64,000 nt of DNA from Parapristionchus giblindavisi (GCA_943737045.1 CALSFV010000258.1:62001-126000), one strand, 5' to 3'; shown: positions 30,888-41,928, counted from the first letter of the stretch. Notes: generated by a model not told the origin, from the letters alone. Translations and numbers: made by a program.

Positions 30888-33598
30888 CAGTGAAACACAA
30901 AAAATAGTTGGACAAAGCAACGTATGCAGAAAATATGATAATGCCTTAGTATGATCTGTTTGGTTTTATTATCATTGATATACATTAAATAATTAATTTG
31001 TATTTCAGACCAAATGTGCATGCACGGATGGATGTCTTTCATCTTGTCCATGTAGGAAATTATCAGTTGGAGTGAAATTGGATGTAGGTTACTGTATATA
31101 TTGAGGGTTTGGGTTACTGTATATATTGAGGGTTTGGGTTACTGTATATATTGAGGCTTTGGGTTACTGTATATATTGAGGGTTTGGGTTACTGTATATA
31201 TTGAGGCTTTGGGTTACTGTATATATTGAGGGTTTGGGTTACTGTATATATTGAGGCTTTGGGTTACTGTATATATTGAGGCTTTGGGTTACTGTATATA
31301 TTGAGGGTTTGGGTTACTGTATATATTGAGGCTTTGGGTTACTGTATATATTGAGGGTTTGGGTTACTGTATATATTGAGGGTTTGGGTTACTGTATATA
31401 TTGAGGCTTTGGGTTACTGTATATATTGAGGGTTTGGGTTACTGTACTCAGTTCATGTCAATTTTGAACCAGTCTAGTGAGATCTTACACTTCTCCTTTA
31501 TGTTGCCGATTTTTGCTGTTGAAAGAAATAATGTAACTTGGATTTAAAATAAATTTTTATTAATCCAATAATTGTGGGACTAATGGATAATTGATTTGAT
31601 TGATTATTGATTGATTGTTCAGGGTAATCACCGATTCTATCTTCTCGACTCTGTCTTCCATTACAATCATAACTCCATATTCATCTGTGAGCCCAGTGCG
31701 TGTTCATGTATCAACTGCACAAATCTCATCACTCTACCCATTACAAAGTCAGTTAATATTTATTCAATTTGTTTCCTTTTAGTGCCCATCTTTCATTAAG
31801 TGCAAATGAAAAAAAAACTAAAAGAGGAATAAAAAGCACAAAATTTAAAGATTTTTATTTTGAACTTAACATTTTGTTTTGAGATTCGAGATCATTTTCC
31901 TGAATCCTACAATCGGCTTCAGTGTTAGATCTTTGGGTCCATTGGAAAGAGGTTGGTCATAAACAAATATATAAATGAGTAATTATTAATGATTATAATT
32001 AAATGTAAAGAATATATATTACGAATTAGAATTGATTATATTTAAGGTGATTTTGTCACCCAATTTGTTGGAGTATATCGGGAGAATCTTTATGAAAATT
32101 ATAATGATGCGGAGCTGGACTACTCCTTTGAGGTAATTTAAAAATTTTAAATTATAATTATTTCATGGACACTAACGATGTGATAGAGAATTATTTCTTT
32201 TATTTCCTTAGTTTTTGAACAATTCGTTTATTATTCAGACCTACAATGGAAGAGTGAAAGGAGATAATAAATATCTCACGTTCCCAGAGGATGTAAGTTT
32301 TTACGTCTTTCTCACTTAAGAAAGTGACTTATTCGTTGATTTATTTTTTGATTGATTAATTGATTGATTGATTAATTAATTTAGTCAATCCCACTCACAG
32401 TCGATAATGCTCTTATATCTCCACTGTATAGTGGAAATATCGCTCGATTCGTCTCTCATTCATCATTCCCTAATCTGCTTCCACTCAGGTACATTGTATC
32501 TTCTTATTTTACATATTGTATTCTGAAAGTAAAAGGACATATTGCACATAGTTGTTATTATCCATATGATATGATTATCGATTCATCACTGTCAAGGTAT
32601 CAATCATGACTACACTTTATAGAGTCTTCCACTATGGACTTACTCGTTTATCTCCTCTTCTATTCTTCGTCGCAGATGAATTCATCCTCCCTGGTAGGTC
32701 TCTTACCCTCATTTTATACTGTATTCCAATGATATCATGACAAGATTAGTTATGTTATTATCTGAATATTATTTATATATTAGTGGGATGATCAATGGTG
32801 ATAATCTAATCAATATTCAATCAATACTTTAATGACTAGTAAATATTATAGTTGACTTTGAATGTTCAAGTAATGATCTAATGATGAAGGTAATCAATTG
32901 TATGATCTCATGTCATACATTCTCATTCTTCTTCTTTAGGTTCTCTTCTATCTGTGGATTATGGACCTAAACTAGCTGCAAAATTTGGTCAATGTCTATG
33001 TGATACGGTATGCAATTATCTATATTTTTCATTTTTTTAAATTCACATCAGCTTTACTTTTTTTGTGATTTCATCTTTCTCAGTTTAAAATGAGAAAGGA
33101 ATGAACGTGTTTGCCAACTAGATGTATAGTTTAGACGAGACTCATTTATCATTATTATTCCTTATTGAGTGAATTCTATTGAGAGTGTCATTCATACTTT
33201 CAGCCTCTCTGCCACAATAAACAACTACAGAAGAAACTAATGAAGATGACTAATGAAGAGGTTTGCTCATTATATTTTCTCTTTATCAATTGTGTATTAT
33301 CTCACGAGTGATTATAATGATAGAAACAGTGAATACCAATCACTTATCGTTATTATTTATTATTTTAGGTGATCGAAATGATAAAGAAGATAGAAGAAGA
33401 GAAAAGGGAACAACTCCATAAGGAGGTTTGTACTATTATTGTTTGGTCTTAACACGAATTAGTAGAGCAGATATTGTTGTTATTGATTTGGTTGATTAGA
33501 TTACTGTTGATAATGTATGATGTGACTGAATAACGATCGATTCTTTCGGTGCTTCAATCTTTAATTTCTCTTGATTACAGAACCCAAATTGTGACTGA
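21612..33598 (+). CDS. SET-domain protein with long low-complexity N-terminus (H3K9 methyltransferase-like)
   Basis: More than 25 exons, nearly all phase 0. N-terminal part: LPPPFVPAPLPEAYRG, then acidic SUMO-interacting-like motifs (VILLEDD, VIILDEDEE, VITLDEDEE) with His/Arg-rich tails, Tyr/Asn/His-rich exons, and a 9-residue repeat SSVVNHVDE. Middle: a Lys/Glu/Arg-rich helix (26860-27175), EIIYLDNDE and Lys-rich exons. C-terminal part: pre-SET Cys cluster KCACTDGCLSSCPC (31008-31083) and CEPSACSCINCTN (31621-31748); SET core GDFVTQFVGVYREN, NIARFVSHSSFPNL, LFFVADEFILPGSLLSVDYG; post-SET CLCDTPLCHNK; end NPNCD and TGA at 33596-33598. Pre-SET/SET/post-SET order is that of the SUV39/SETDB/G9a class. 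The usual NHSC motif is SHSS, so activity is doubtful. No ATG was found in the first exon (frame stop at 21603). Joining across the transposon intron (24545-26655) rests on matching phase only; two genes remain possible. Confidence 0.7.
21885..22845 (+). repeat. Tandem duplication of two exons and their introns in the SET-domain gene
   Basis: The block at about 21885-22220 recurs at about 22520-22845. Both contain TATGATTGTACTTT then AG, an exon ending VSRSN-RNET or VSRSN-HNGT, an almost identical intron starting GTAAGACTCATTATCCGTAC, and an exon reading VREDEVIILDEDEEGRE or VREEEEVITLDEDEEGRE and ending in NDRRS-CNQ or NDRRS-WNQ. Frame and splice sites are kept in both copies. Confidence 0.9.
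22432..22500. repeat. GACTTATACAAT tandem repeat
   Basis: Four units of (GT)TGACTTATACAAT lie just upstream of the second duplicated exon and after a 12-base C run at 22380-22392. They sit in the intron between the duplicated exon pairs. Confidence 0.8.
23356..23499. mobile_element. Short foldback element (MITE-like) in a SET-gene intron
   Basis: The left end TCAAAACTTAAAGTGTACTT pairs with the right end, whose reverse complement reads TCAAAACTTAAAGTGTGCTT. The arms continue inward through GTCACT. Internal CTTTAAGT motifs repeat in both orientations. The right edge lies about 30 nt before the acceptor GATATTCAG of the next exon. Confidence 0.75.
24394..24476 (+). repeat. In-frame 27-bp coding repeat (SSVVNHVDE)
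   Basis: Three near-perfect 27-bp units encode SSVVNHVDE within an exon of the SET-domain gene. They are preceded by degenerate units GVVVNTIDD and GAVVNHVDE. Expansion is in frame, indicating that the exon is translated. Confidence 0.9.
24595..24750. mobile_element. MITE with TIR CCGTCAAAAC, copy 2
   Basis: It has the same perfect ends as the element at 6834-7114 (CCGTCAAAAC ... GTTTTGACGG), TA on both flanks, and matching subterminal TTTGTGACAAA/TTTGTCGCAAATGTTTC parts. At 156 bp it is shorter than copy 1 (281 bp), so internal sequence differs. Its right TA abuts the large foldback element. Confidence 0.85.
24754..26418. mobile_element. Large foldback transposon with about 550-bp inverted arms
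   Basis: Left arm 24754-25309 and right arm 25872-26418 are inverted copies. Outer ends are ATCACGCGTGTCGCGTAA and its complement. Inner ends are CTCGCTGATCACTGAT against ATTGATCAGCGAG. Identity is very high over about 470 bp; one outer block of about 70 bp has diverged. The 560-bp centre is unrelated to the arms. Flanking duplication is AT/TA and cannot be placed exactly. There is no transposase, so it is non-autonomous. It lies in a large intron of the SET-domain gene (or between two genes). Confidence 0.9.
25474..25842 (+). CDS. Open frame inside the foldback element, unrecognised
   Basis: A 122-codon frame starts MNKRSNLTMIPQSRNQ and ends ETGKPVENT. It occupies most of the central unique region between the inverted arms. 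Composition is polar and not obviously repetitive, but no domain is visible and no upstream signal was found. It may be captured host sequence, a decayed transposon gene piece or chance. Confidence 0.2.
   Translation: MNKRSNLTMIPQSRNQSPRHSHESTEAPKGNYIRKDQDPSGQTKQMTACIHFKQSMGTHSLGNEIDSHSSTIAVLLKIDSFESWSLLMNRWSIHGEVAHTRVNNIFRNQQYIQETGKPVENT
27778..27850. repeat. 18-bp intronic tandem repeat
   Basis: Four units of ATTATTGATTACTCTATG sit at the start of the intron after the exon ending KDGEVPL. The TTGATT core is the same as the one found near 3' ends of many introns here. Confidence 0.85.
28193..28485. mobile_element. Foldback element, TIR TTGTTACATTT, long form
   Basis: The whole 293 bp folds on itself. 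TTGTTACATTT pairs with AAATGTGACAA, ACGCCGTCACGTAA with TTTACGTGACAGCGT, GCGTCGGCGCAA with a TTACGCCGACGCG segment, and AAAACCCTGA with TCAGGGTTTT. The loop is GGTAAGAAGCTACCGTACC followed by ATCGATCAATAATG and ACTACCGTAGCC. It lies in an intron of the SET gene. A miniature relative lies at 51174-51237. Confidence 0.8.
29621..29939. repeat. (TC)n/(CTCTCC)n microsatellite, about 320 bp
   Basis: Almost pure CT dinucleotides interrupted by CCC. It forms most of the intron after the exon ending KKDSAIYGS. The Ser/Leu and Arg/Glu open frames through it are artefacts. Confidence 0.95.
30808..30888. repeat. (TAA)n microsatellite
   Basis: About 25 uninterrupted TAA/ATA units in the intron before the pre-SET exon. 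Confidence 0.95.
31086..31447. repeat. 25-bp minisatellite starting at a splice donor
   Basis: Fourteen and a partial unit of 25 bp, each containing GGGTTACTGTATATATTGAG, with one G/C polymorphic position giving GGGTTT or GGCTTT endings in irregular order. The first unit begins at the donor GTAGGTTACTGTA right after the exon ending GVKLD. Every unit carries the TACTGTA motif. Confidence 0.95.
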
Positions 33599-35225
33599 TA
33601 CTTCACTATCGGTTTATTTCTCTTCAATTGTCTACAGTATCTTCCATGATTTCGATGATTATGATTTTTTTAAATTTCTATTATTTCTATGATACACATG
33701 ATTTTCTTTGATTATTTCATTAGGTAGATATATATTTAGTAGTGATAGATGATAGTTGATTACCGTAGAATATCATTCAATGATTGAACTAATAACATTA
33801 GATTTGTTAACGTTTGTTTACTGTTATTCTAATCCTTTATTAATATTTGGAATTAATTTGATCGAAATATCAAATAATTCACTAAACCATCTTTCGAACT
33901 GTACCCTTGATTTCTTTATCGTCATACCGAATAGGAACCGTTTGTTTTTTGCTAGTATATTTATTGATTATGTTTATGTTTATTCATTTCTGGTAGAAGA
34001 ATTTATTCGATTTAATTAATATGTAATAAAAGCTGGTGTGATCAATTGGCATGAATAAATTGAGTTGAATATAATAAAAGTTATAATTTGTATTTTGTGC
34101 CTCAATTTTGACTGAAAAATATTAAGACAACGATTTATTTAAAGAAGTTTTTTTTTTCAAAATTCGGCAAAAGTTCTGCACGAAGTGGGATTCGAACCCA
34201 CGCACCCATACGAGTACCAGAACACCCAGAGAGGCACTGAACTCGTGCCAAGCTATCGCTTGAGTCTGGCGCCTTAGACCACTCGGCCATCTGTGCACGT
34301 TGTTCAACAAAGGAACGTGTTATGTAAATCGGGCGTAGCTCTCATTCATATATAGAATAGCGAACTAATATCATCAATCATTAAGATATAATAGGAAACA
34401 GAATCTGAATGAGAACCGTTTTGATCTACCCAAGACTCCCTTCCATATTATCATATTTGATTCCCTTCTACCTCATTAACTACATCATAGAGAACACCAT
34501 CTACAACATAGAGATGAAAGTTCAGTTTAAATTATTCTTTTTGAATATGTGTACATGCTCTCTCCTTTAAGTTCTCCCTTGTTGTTCCACTGTAACTGTA
34601 AACTGATTCATTTGTCCAAAGAATCAGCCTAATCGTTTTAGCCTAATGTTGTATCAATGTTTTTGGAAGTCCTTGATTGAGAAAGTTCTTTATGTAAAGG
34701 GGGTTTGCATTCATAACTGATAAGAGGATTGTAGATGAAGATGAGGTCTACATTGATACTATAAATGGATAAAACACCAGTAAGAATGGGGAAGAATATA
34801 AAAGAGGTGAATAGAATGGAAGTAGATTGAATATGATCGAATAGTACATTGGATACACAGAGATCAAAGATCAAGAAGTAACAGAAAAAAAGAAAGGATA
34901 AAAATGAAATGAATATATAAAAGAAAAGAGAATGGAAGGAAGGATAAAACGGTCAGTTATTACATATGACCAATGTCTGTCTATACATCTGCTATTACTA
35001 TTATATATATACACTACAACTACAACTACATATTATATCAAAAGGGGACAATTAACTAATTGAATGAAAGAGAAAACATGAATACTTGAGTTAAACAAAC
35101 AAATTGGGAAAAGAACAAATCAGTAATATATGGGAGAGAGGAGGGATTGTACATAAAGGGTGAAGAGATCATGCTGGAGATAAGAAAGATAAACCATACA
35201 TACTTATAAGGGATAAGATGTGTCA
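33599..35225. other. Spacer between the SET-domain gene and the next minus-strand gene
   Basis: AT-rich. It holds the tRNA-Leu gene at 34177-34296. The rest shows only simple AT and GA-rich runs. A 3'-processing AATAAA-type signal is not clear for the SET gene; ATATAATAAAAG at about 34069-34080 could serve. Open frames at 33756-34019 and 34638-34874 show no motif. Confidence 0.6.
34177..34296 (-). tRNA. tRNA-Leu (anticodon CAA) with 36-nt intron
   Basis: Reading the minus strand: acceptor GCACAGA pairs with TTCGTGC (one mismatch, one GT), D arm GGCCGAGTGGTCTAAGGC, anticodon stem CCAGA/TCTGG, anticodon CAA followed by G, an intron of about 36 nt, a long variable arm ending at GCG, T arm GTGGG-TTCGAAT-CCCAC. 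Both Pol III boxes are canonical. An intron one base 3' of the anticodon is the normal position, and tRNA-Leu(CAA) is typically intron-containing in animals. Mature length is about 84 nt, right for a class II tRNA. Confidence 0.95.
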
Positions 35226-37992
35226 TTAGTTACAGCATACAATACGACCAAAATGATCCATACTAGTTATACAATTTCCATCTGATATAACCATTCCAGA
35301 ACGAGATACATGAACTCTCTTATGAGCACGTTTAACATATCCACGTTCATCAGACTGCAATCAATCAATAATTCACTTTAAGATATAATACAATAGTGAA
35401 TGTACAGTACCTCAATAGCCATATCAATACATCCACTACGAATATGTATAGTCTTTGCGGTGGGTGAACAATTGATCTGACGAGGACGAGCATCCACGAT
35501 GACGTCACCAGTTGTTGATTGACGAATCAACATACCTATATGAGATATAAGGATACAGTATATGATAACTACTCTTGTACAATCTAACCATTGATATGAA
35601 GATAGAGTGAACCATCAGGTCTTCTATCATATGTCGCCTCACTTACAATATCCTTACATAGAGCAATGAACTATAATGTAACATCTTCATATACTACCGT
35701 ATACCATAACCTTTTGGTTACTGTAATATCCTTACCTGTTGTCCAGTCTGAGCTTCAGTATAGAACATCTTAATGGTATAATCATCATCCATAGAAGGGA
35801 ATTGAAGTTGATCAAGAGCAACAGCAGAAGCTCCTGATAATAATTGAGATTAGAATGATAGTTGAGGGTTATACTCACCGGGATATGCAGATGAATTGAC
35901 TAGATATGCCTCTGATAGATGACTCATAGTGAATAGAACTCCTTCAGAACCAAATACAGCCATCTTCTCATTGTTTGCAACTCAAAATCAATACATAAAT
36001 TTCCATTTAAATATAATCAGCAGGACGACTGACTGAATTTGCAATAAACATGATCTTCAGTGTGTAGAATACGTCCAGTAGGATGAAGAATAGCTGAAGC
36101 TGTTCCACGAGCATTACATACTGCCTACAATACAAAAGATACAATTGAATAGATTGTAAATGATACCCCAGTCATAGCTGGATCGGATTCCTCCAATATA
36201 GTTCAATCTTTTACGCAAGGAGGGAGTCGAACCCACGACTTCTGTTTTGACCTTGGGATATTACTCTAACCACTGAGCTAGTGGTTCGACTCCCCGTTTG
36301 AATCAATTATTTGACAACATGTATCAAAAGTAATCATTAATCTGACCCAACATCACTACAGTAATCTACAATAGCGTACCGCGAAATGATCATGATAGAC
36401 GACACGAACACTACGGTCAACAGCCATTTCAACAACGATATCATAATTGAGCACACACGAAATCGATCCTGCAATCAATCAATATAATGGATAAGTGAAA
36501 GATAATACAGTATACCTGCAGGTGATACATAGACCAGAGGATACGGTGTGAGTTGAGTGGAAGGAACTATAGTAGATACTGCTGATGGACCAATTGTACT
36601 AGTTGATGTTAATGAGTTCTGTACAAATAAGATTGAATTATATTCATTATAGACTATTATAATCTAACCTGAGGAAGGTTCCTGAATGGACGTTCTACAC
36701 GTTCAATTGGTGAAAATGGAGATGATGATGATGATAGTGTAGCTGGATTAGTCTTTGGAGTTGATGAAGATGAACTACGAGGAGTTGATACTGCTTCTAC
36801 AATTAAATATCAAGAATAATCAATCAATAATCGTACAGTACCCTTTCGTAGTGGAACGAATTGAGTACGACGATGATTATTAGAAGTAGTAGTTGATGTA
36901 TTGATACGAGAAGAAGCATTCATATATGGAGGTGGAGGTGGAGGAGGATGATGGAATGATCTAGCCATTGATGTTGATAAATGAGGAGGAAGAGGACCAA
37001 GAGGAGGTATAAATGATGAGAATGGACGCATTGAACTATTGAAGGTTAAAGGACTGAAAAGATATAATCATATCATAACTTCTGATACATTCAATTACCC
37101 TCCAAGTCCTTGACCAAATCCACCAAAGACTGCTTGACGATGAGGAAGATGACTATTGAAGAATGGAGGTGGAGGAGGAATTCCACTTAGAGGCTACAAT
37201 CAATCGATAATTGAAAAGTATAATACAATATGATATGACATACCATACGCATTCTAGTAGGTCGTGGTGTGACATTAACAGAAGGATTAGGACGAGAGAT
37301 AGGACGATAAGAAGTATGTCCATTGGATGAACGGAATGAACTCTCTGGACGACGAGGAGTTCTTGGAGATAATGGAACAATCTTTCCATTTATCTCAATT
37401 GCTGTTTCCACCTACCAAATACACAATTATAGAATAAACAAGTCAATAACAAACTTACTCCCGATTCCTCTGAATCTCCTTCAATAGAAACATTATCTTC
37501 ATCTTTATCTTCATCAACAACTTCCTGCGTGTAATCATTAACCTCAAAATACTAACGTAATGCAACCGAAAGCCACAAAGAACAACAAAAAAACACTAAA
37601 ATTTTAGCTGATAAATACGCTTCACGAAGTTTGACTAAACTCACTACCGTACATTAATAGTTAAAATAGAGCACAATGCTTACCTGTTCACGTTTCGATA
37701 CACGTTCGTGTAATATTTCATGGAGTTTCGAGCTGAATTCGTGCATAACAGAGTGGGGAGTGGAGTCTCTTCTAGGATTCTCAACAATTGATCCATCTTC
37801 ATCAGTAGTAATGATGCTGAGCGCGGTTGTCGCATCAACCTAAAATCGATATCTTCATTGTCCAATAATTAACGAATGCATGGAGTGGCAATACAGCAAA
37901 ACATTTCAATCAATATAAATACTGACATCAGTGTCCAACACCTCTTCTTGTGTGCTTGCCAGTGAACATTCAGAAATGGATAAAGTGCTCAT
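35226..37992 (-). CDS. Unrecognised protein with Pro/Ser-rich N-terminal half and ordered C-terminal half
   Basis: About 13 exons from ATG at 37990-37992 (MSTLSISECSLAST) to stop TAA at 35226-35228. The first half is disordered: acidic EVVDEDKDEDNVSIEG, then Arg/Pro/Ser-rich (VPLSPRTPRRPESSFRS), PPPPPFFN, a His-Pro run (FHHPPPPPPP) and SSSTPKTNPATLSSSSS. The second half alternates beta-like strands: SISCVLNYDIVVEMAVDRSV, VVYHDHFAAVCNARGTAS, ILHPTGRILHTEDHVYC, MAVFGSEGVLFTMSHLSEAY, DDDYTIKMFYTEAQTGQQF, RRPDGSLYLHINGMLI, VIVDARPRQINC, SRSGMVISDGNC and FGRIVCCN. The repeated short G-x-hydrophobic strands (TGRILH, DGSLYLH, SGMVISD, FGRIVC) suggest a small beta-rich fold. I do not recognise a named family. 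An intron holds a tRNA-like sequence. Confidence 0.7.
36213..36287 (-). pseudogene. tRNA-like sequence with intact A and B boxes but no acceptor stem
   Basis: On the minus strand, TAGCTCAGTGG (A box, 36270-36280) and GGTTCGACTCC (B box, 36223-36233) are spaced as in a tRNA. The putative acceptor halves GAACCAC and CTTGCGT do not pair, and no good anticodon stem forms. The 5' flank reads GGGAGTCGAACC, the exact inverse of GGTTCGACTCCC at the 3' side. It lies in an intron of the gene at 35226-37992. Probably a tRNA pseudogene or tRNA-derived short element. Confidence 0.7.
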
Positions 37993-38621
37993 CTAAAGAT
38001 GGGAGATTACGGTAGTTTATTGATTGATCACTATTGATTACCTTATCAGTAGTGTTGTAATTGGTGGTAAGGGCGAGTAATCCGGATGGTAATAGTTACA
38101 ACAAATCAGTTTGAGTCTGAGGATAACACCTACAATGATAAACAGAAGGTAAATAAGATAAAGATCAATGGTTTATGAGAGAAGAAGAGAGGAAGACATA
38201 GGAAATAATAAGAGAGCTAATGGACACGTCAACAATGAATGGAGTATTCATATGGAATGAGACTAGTCATTCAATTTATTTATGTAAATTATGATTATAT
38301 TAGTCATTTCATATATGCAAATGTAACAGTTATCATACAAAACATATTGAATGAATCAATTCGTTTATCGAATGATAGATAATCCATTGTAATTGAACAC
38401 ACGACTAAAAGGTAAGTACTGGCATGAGAAGATGAATCTAGCGACTACAGTAAACCATATCAAGCTATCGATCAATATTTTCTCTGTGATTACAATATGA
38501 ACAAACTAGTAGATTGTATATGAATATAATAGATGATGATAAGATTGAAGGAAAAGTACTATGCGAATTGAGATTAGTTATGAATATGTGAGAAGACAAT
38601 GACAATGAATTACAATGAGAG

Positions 38622-38703
38622 GGATTACGGTAGATGAGACTATAACACTACAGTAACCTCAGGGATTACGGTAGATGAGACTATAACACTACATTAACCT
38701 CAG
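38622..38703. repeat. 41-42 bp direct duplication
   Basis: GGGATTACGGTAGATGAGAC and the following ATAACACTACAGTAACCTC occur twice in a row; one base differs in the second copy (ACATTAACC). Both ends of each unit carry a TACNGTA motif (ATTACGGTA, CTACAGTA). Confidence 0.9.
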
Positions 38704-39215
38704 CACATGAATGTACACGATTTGAGTATGAACAAAATCCTGAAAGAAAGAACTGTATGGATGGAAGGATGGAACCAGCAAAAGAATACGACGAGAAACA
38801 AGTAAACAATCAATACAAAACAAATGTACAGTAATCAATGATACAGTAATTCTACAACATAATAGGTGTAGAACAAGGTATTTCAATCATGAAAATGGAT
38901 ATTAGTATGCTTTTACATCAATAAGCAAACGGAAATAATAATGCACAAATGTTAGAGAAAAATGATTTTTTTTTTGTAATTTACTTACTGACAAAGCATA
39001 CTCATAATTCATGCGCGCCACCAGGACAGATGAGGTGTACTGTAAGCACACCTTTAGTGCTAGAGTGTACGGTAGGTACACCATAAGTGCTACAAAAAGA
39101 CTATTCTAGAAGATCTGAAGATAGAGACAATATAGTACAATTGTATACATATGAGAAAAGCCTATGGGAGGAGGCAGTGAAATTGATAAGACGGAGAGGG
39201 AGATCAAGAAGATGA

Positions 39216-41262
39216 TCATATTCGATACCGTAATCTACTACTAGAAGGGGACATTTCCGTATAAGAGTGTGGACCATATCGATCAATTGTATGAGCGACA
39301 CCATGATTATTCAATGCCTGTAATCAATTAATTCATCATGAGATTATTGATTAATAGTTATACTTCAACATTGAGTCCGTCAACACTCATATCTGTTGCG
39401 AAGATTATTATGACCTTTCCACTCAAGAAACACCGAGACGATCGATCACGAGAGATACTGTAATTCAATATCGATTAGTCATAGTTAATTATATTCAATC
39501 GATACCTGAACTGAATGAGATACCGTAATGGATCTGACTTCGATTGAATATTGTCTTTTGGGGAAAATGTGACCCTACAATCAGGGTTTGTCTTTAACGT
39601 CTCAGAGATTACAGTATATGATAAGTAGAGTAATCTCTTACCGATGTCGAAGTATCGTACTACTCGAAGGAGAAAGTGATCGTACATCATAAGGTATAAC
39701 TAGAACATCTCGTGCACTTCCTTCTCCATTCATTAATGTCTATAATCAATCATTAAACTTCTAATAGAATAATCAGATTGCACTAACCATCTGCATCTGT
39801 CCACGATCGGGCATACTGTATCCCCGTTTACGAATCAATCGATGACTCTCATTTCCTTCTGTCGTTCTATATTCCTCGGCTACCGTAGTCCTTCCTACAC
39901 ACATTGCCTCACTCTCCATTACCGTAGTCATGTTGAGACGAAGTGTGATAGATGAAGATCCACAAGTTACTGTAACGAATCAATCGATATAATGAGTGAC
40001 TCTTTCAATCGATAACTAACCAATGTTGATACAGTATCCCTGAATACTCTTTCCATCTAGACAACCTCTCAATACACTTTCTTCCCATCCTCCAATTAAT
40101 CTTCTTCTTATATTCTTCTTCATTACATTTTTCTTATCAATCAATGATATCGATCCAATCGATTCTTCTTTCAATTCAATAATTGGAGAAGAAAGAATCC
40201 AAGTTGATCCAATTCCATCATCTTTATCCTCACGACTCGATTCAATCATCAACTAAACATATTCATCTTATTGTTAAATACAGACTCCATCTGTAATACA
40301 ATTATCATACCCCTTCATCTAACAATGCTGATTTCGATGCAGGACCATCAGGTGAATACTGTGCTTCATACGTTGATTTATGTTTACCTCTACAATAAAG
40401 TTAGTTGATAATTGTTCATAGAGTGTAACTACCATACCCAATGATGAGTTGATTAGATGCAGATTGAAAGAGTGATGTAGGACTCCCAATCATAACTTCT
40501 ATTCCAGATGGAGATGGCAGAGGAGAAGGAAGTAACCATTCATCTGTTGCTATCGGACTACAATCAATAATCTTTATATTCCAACCCTGATACAGTAACC
40601 TACAGTAATCCGATGAGTACAGTAACTTACCCCAATTGTAAACACATTCCAATAGGCATGAATGGTTGACTTCTCTGTACATATCGTACATTAACTCTAA
40701 CATTTCCTTTATTATTATCGATAGCCATAGGGAATAGATGTTCTCCTATTATTCCATCTGATGGACTCATCAAATATGTAGTAGTCACTATATCATAACT
40801 AGCTGCACGAGGAGTATCATCAATCGATATATTATCGATTGATTGAGGAGGACGAAGCCATGATGATAATTGAGAGAAATGAACGAATGAACGAATTGCA
40901 TTCACAAGAAAATGACCGGGAAGAGGAGGAGATGGAGATGACGATATCATCTATAATGATATCGATCATCAATAATTGTCATCATAACTACCGTAATCCT
41001 AGATAGTTGTATACCGTAATCTACTCACCTCATTATACTTATCCATTGTTATAGTCCACACTTCAATTGGGACAGATCTACTACATCGTGCATGACATTC
41101 TTCATGTCCTATAGAAACACGAATATGGAGAATTGATGGAGATGATGATGATGATATCATTGAATCAATAATCTTCTCTATTGATTCTTGTTCATCGATT
41201 GATGCAGGAAGACGAGAATTGAGAAGAGAACGAACGATTTGAATAGGAAGAGGATCCATCAT
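39216..41262 (-). CDS. Possible ATG13-like HORMA protein
   Basis: About nine exons from MMDPLPIQIVRSLLNSRLP (ATG at 41260-41262) to RLRYRI and TGA at 39216-39218. The first 200 residues fit the order of the ATG13 HORMA domain: an N-terminal helix (IQIVRSLLNSRL), a strand ILHIRVSIG, a strand plus Trp in VPIEVWTITMD, a helix FLVNAIRSFVHFSQLSSWL, then GNVRVNVRYVQRSQ and MPIGMCLQLG. The rest (SPLPSPSGIEVMIGSP; EDKDDGIGSTWILSSP; MKKNIRRRLIGGWEES; ATDMSVDGLNVEALNNHG) is not recognised. ATG13 scaffolds the ULK1 kinase complex at autophagy initiation. The match is by pattern, not by diagnostic residues, so another HORMA or an unrelated beta-rich protein is possible. Confidence 0.4.
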
Positions 41263-41928
41263 AATATGGATGATGAAGTACGATTGACAAGGGAGAAGGT
41301 TACGGTAGATTATGGAGAAGATATACGGTAGACGTAGATGAGAAGAGTAGTTGTTGTGTATAGGGAAGAGGTAGATGATAGAGTAGTATCCAGTGGGAAG
41401 AAGGGAAAGTTATTTGAGATAACGGGGATTAGATAAGGGAGAAGACACGTACGAGATGAACAATTTCACTGGATATAAGACACCTTAATTAGATATAATT
41501 AGATTACGGTAGGAACAAGCACAACTACTGTATACCTCAATCACACGGGACTACTACTACAGTAACCCGTATCTAGTGGAGAAGAAAAAAGTGAAGAATT
41601 GTGGCAGTGCAGCTGCGGTCGCATCGAGCGCCGTCGTTTTGGGAGAAGGCCCTCAAGAGGATTACGGTATACAACAGAAGATGATCACGAACTGATTGAA
41701 CCAGATACGGTAGACGACAAGGACGTCTAATTCATTCACAAAATAGATAAAGATTATATTCAAATGACTTTATAACACTATATCATTGATAACAAATAAT
41801 GAACATATAAAAACAACAGAACGTCTAATTTTAAACAACTATGAGGATCAATAAAGACAATTGAGGATAAGAAACGTCGATCACACTCCGCGCACCCAAT
41901 GCACCATCGTGTACACCATCATACTATT

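Noticed and set aside
31086..31447. Regular repeat considered as a CRISPR array
   Set aside because: Units are contiguous 25-bp repeats without unique spacers in a eukaryotic intron, so it is a minisatellite.
33756..34019. 87-codon plus-strand frame after the SET-domain gene
   Set aside because: AT-rich, no splice or family evidence, and it lies in the likely 3' UTR or spacer.
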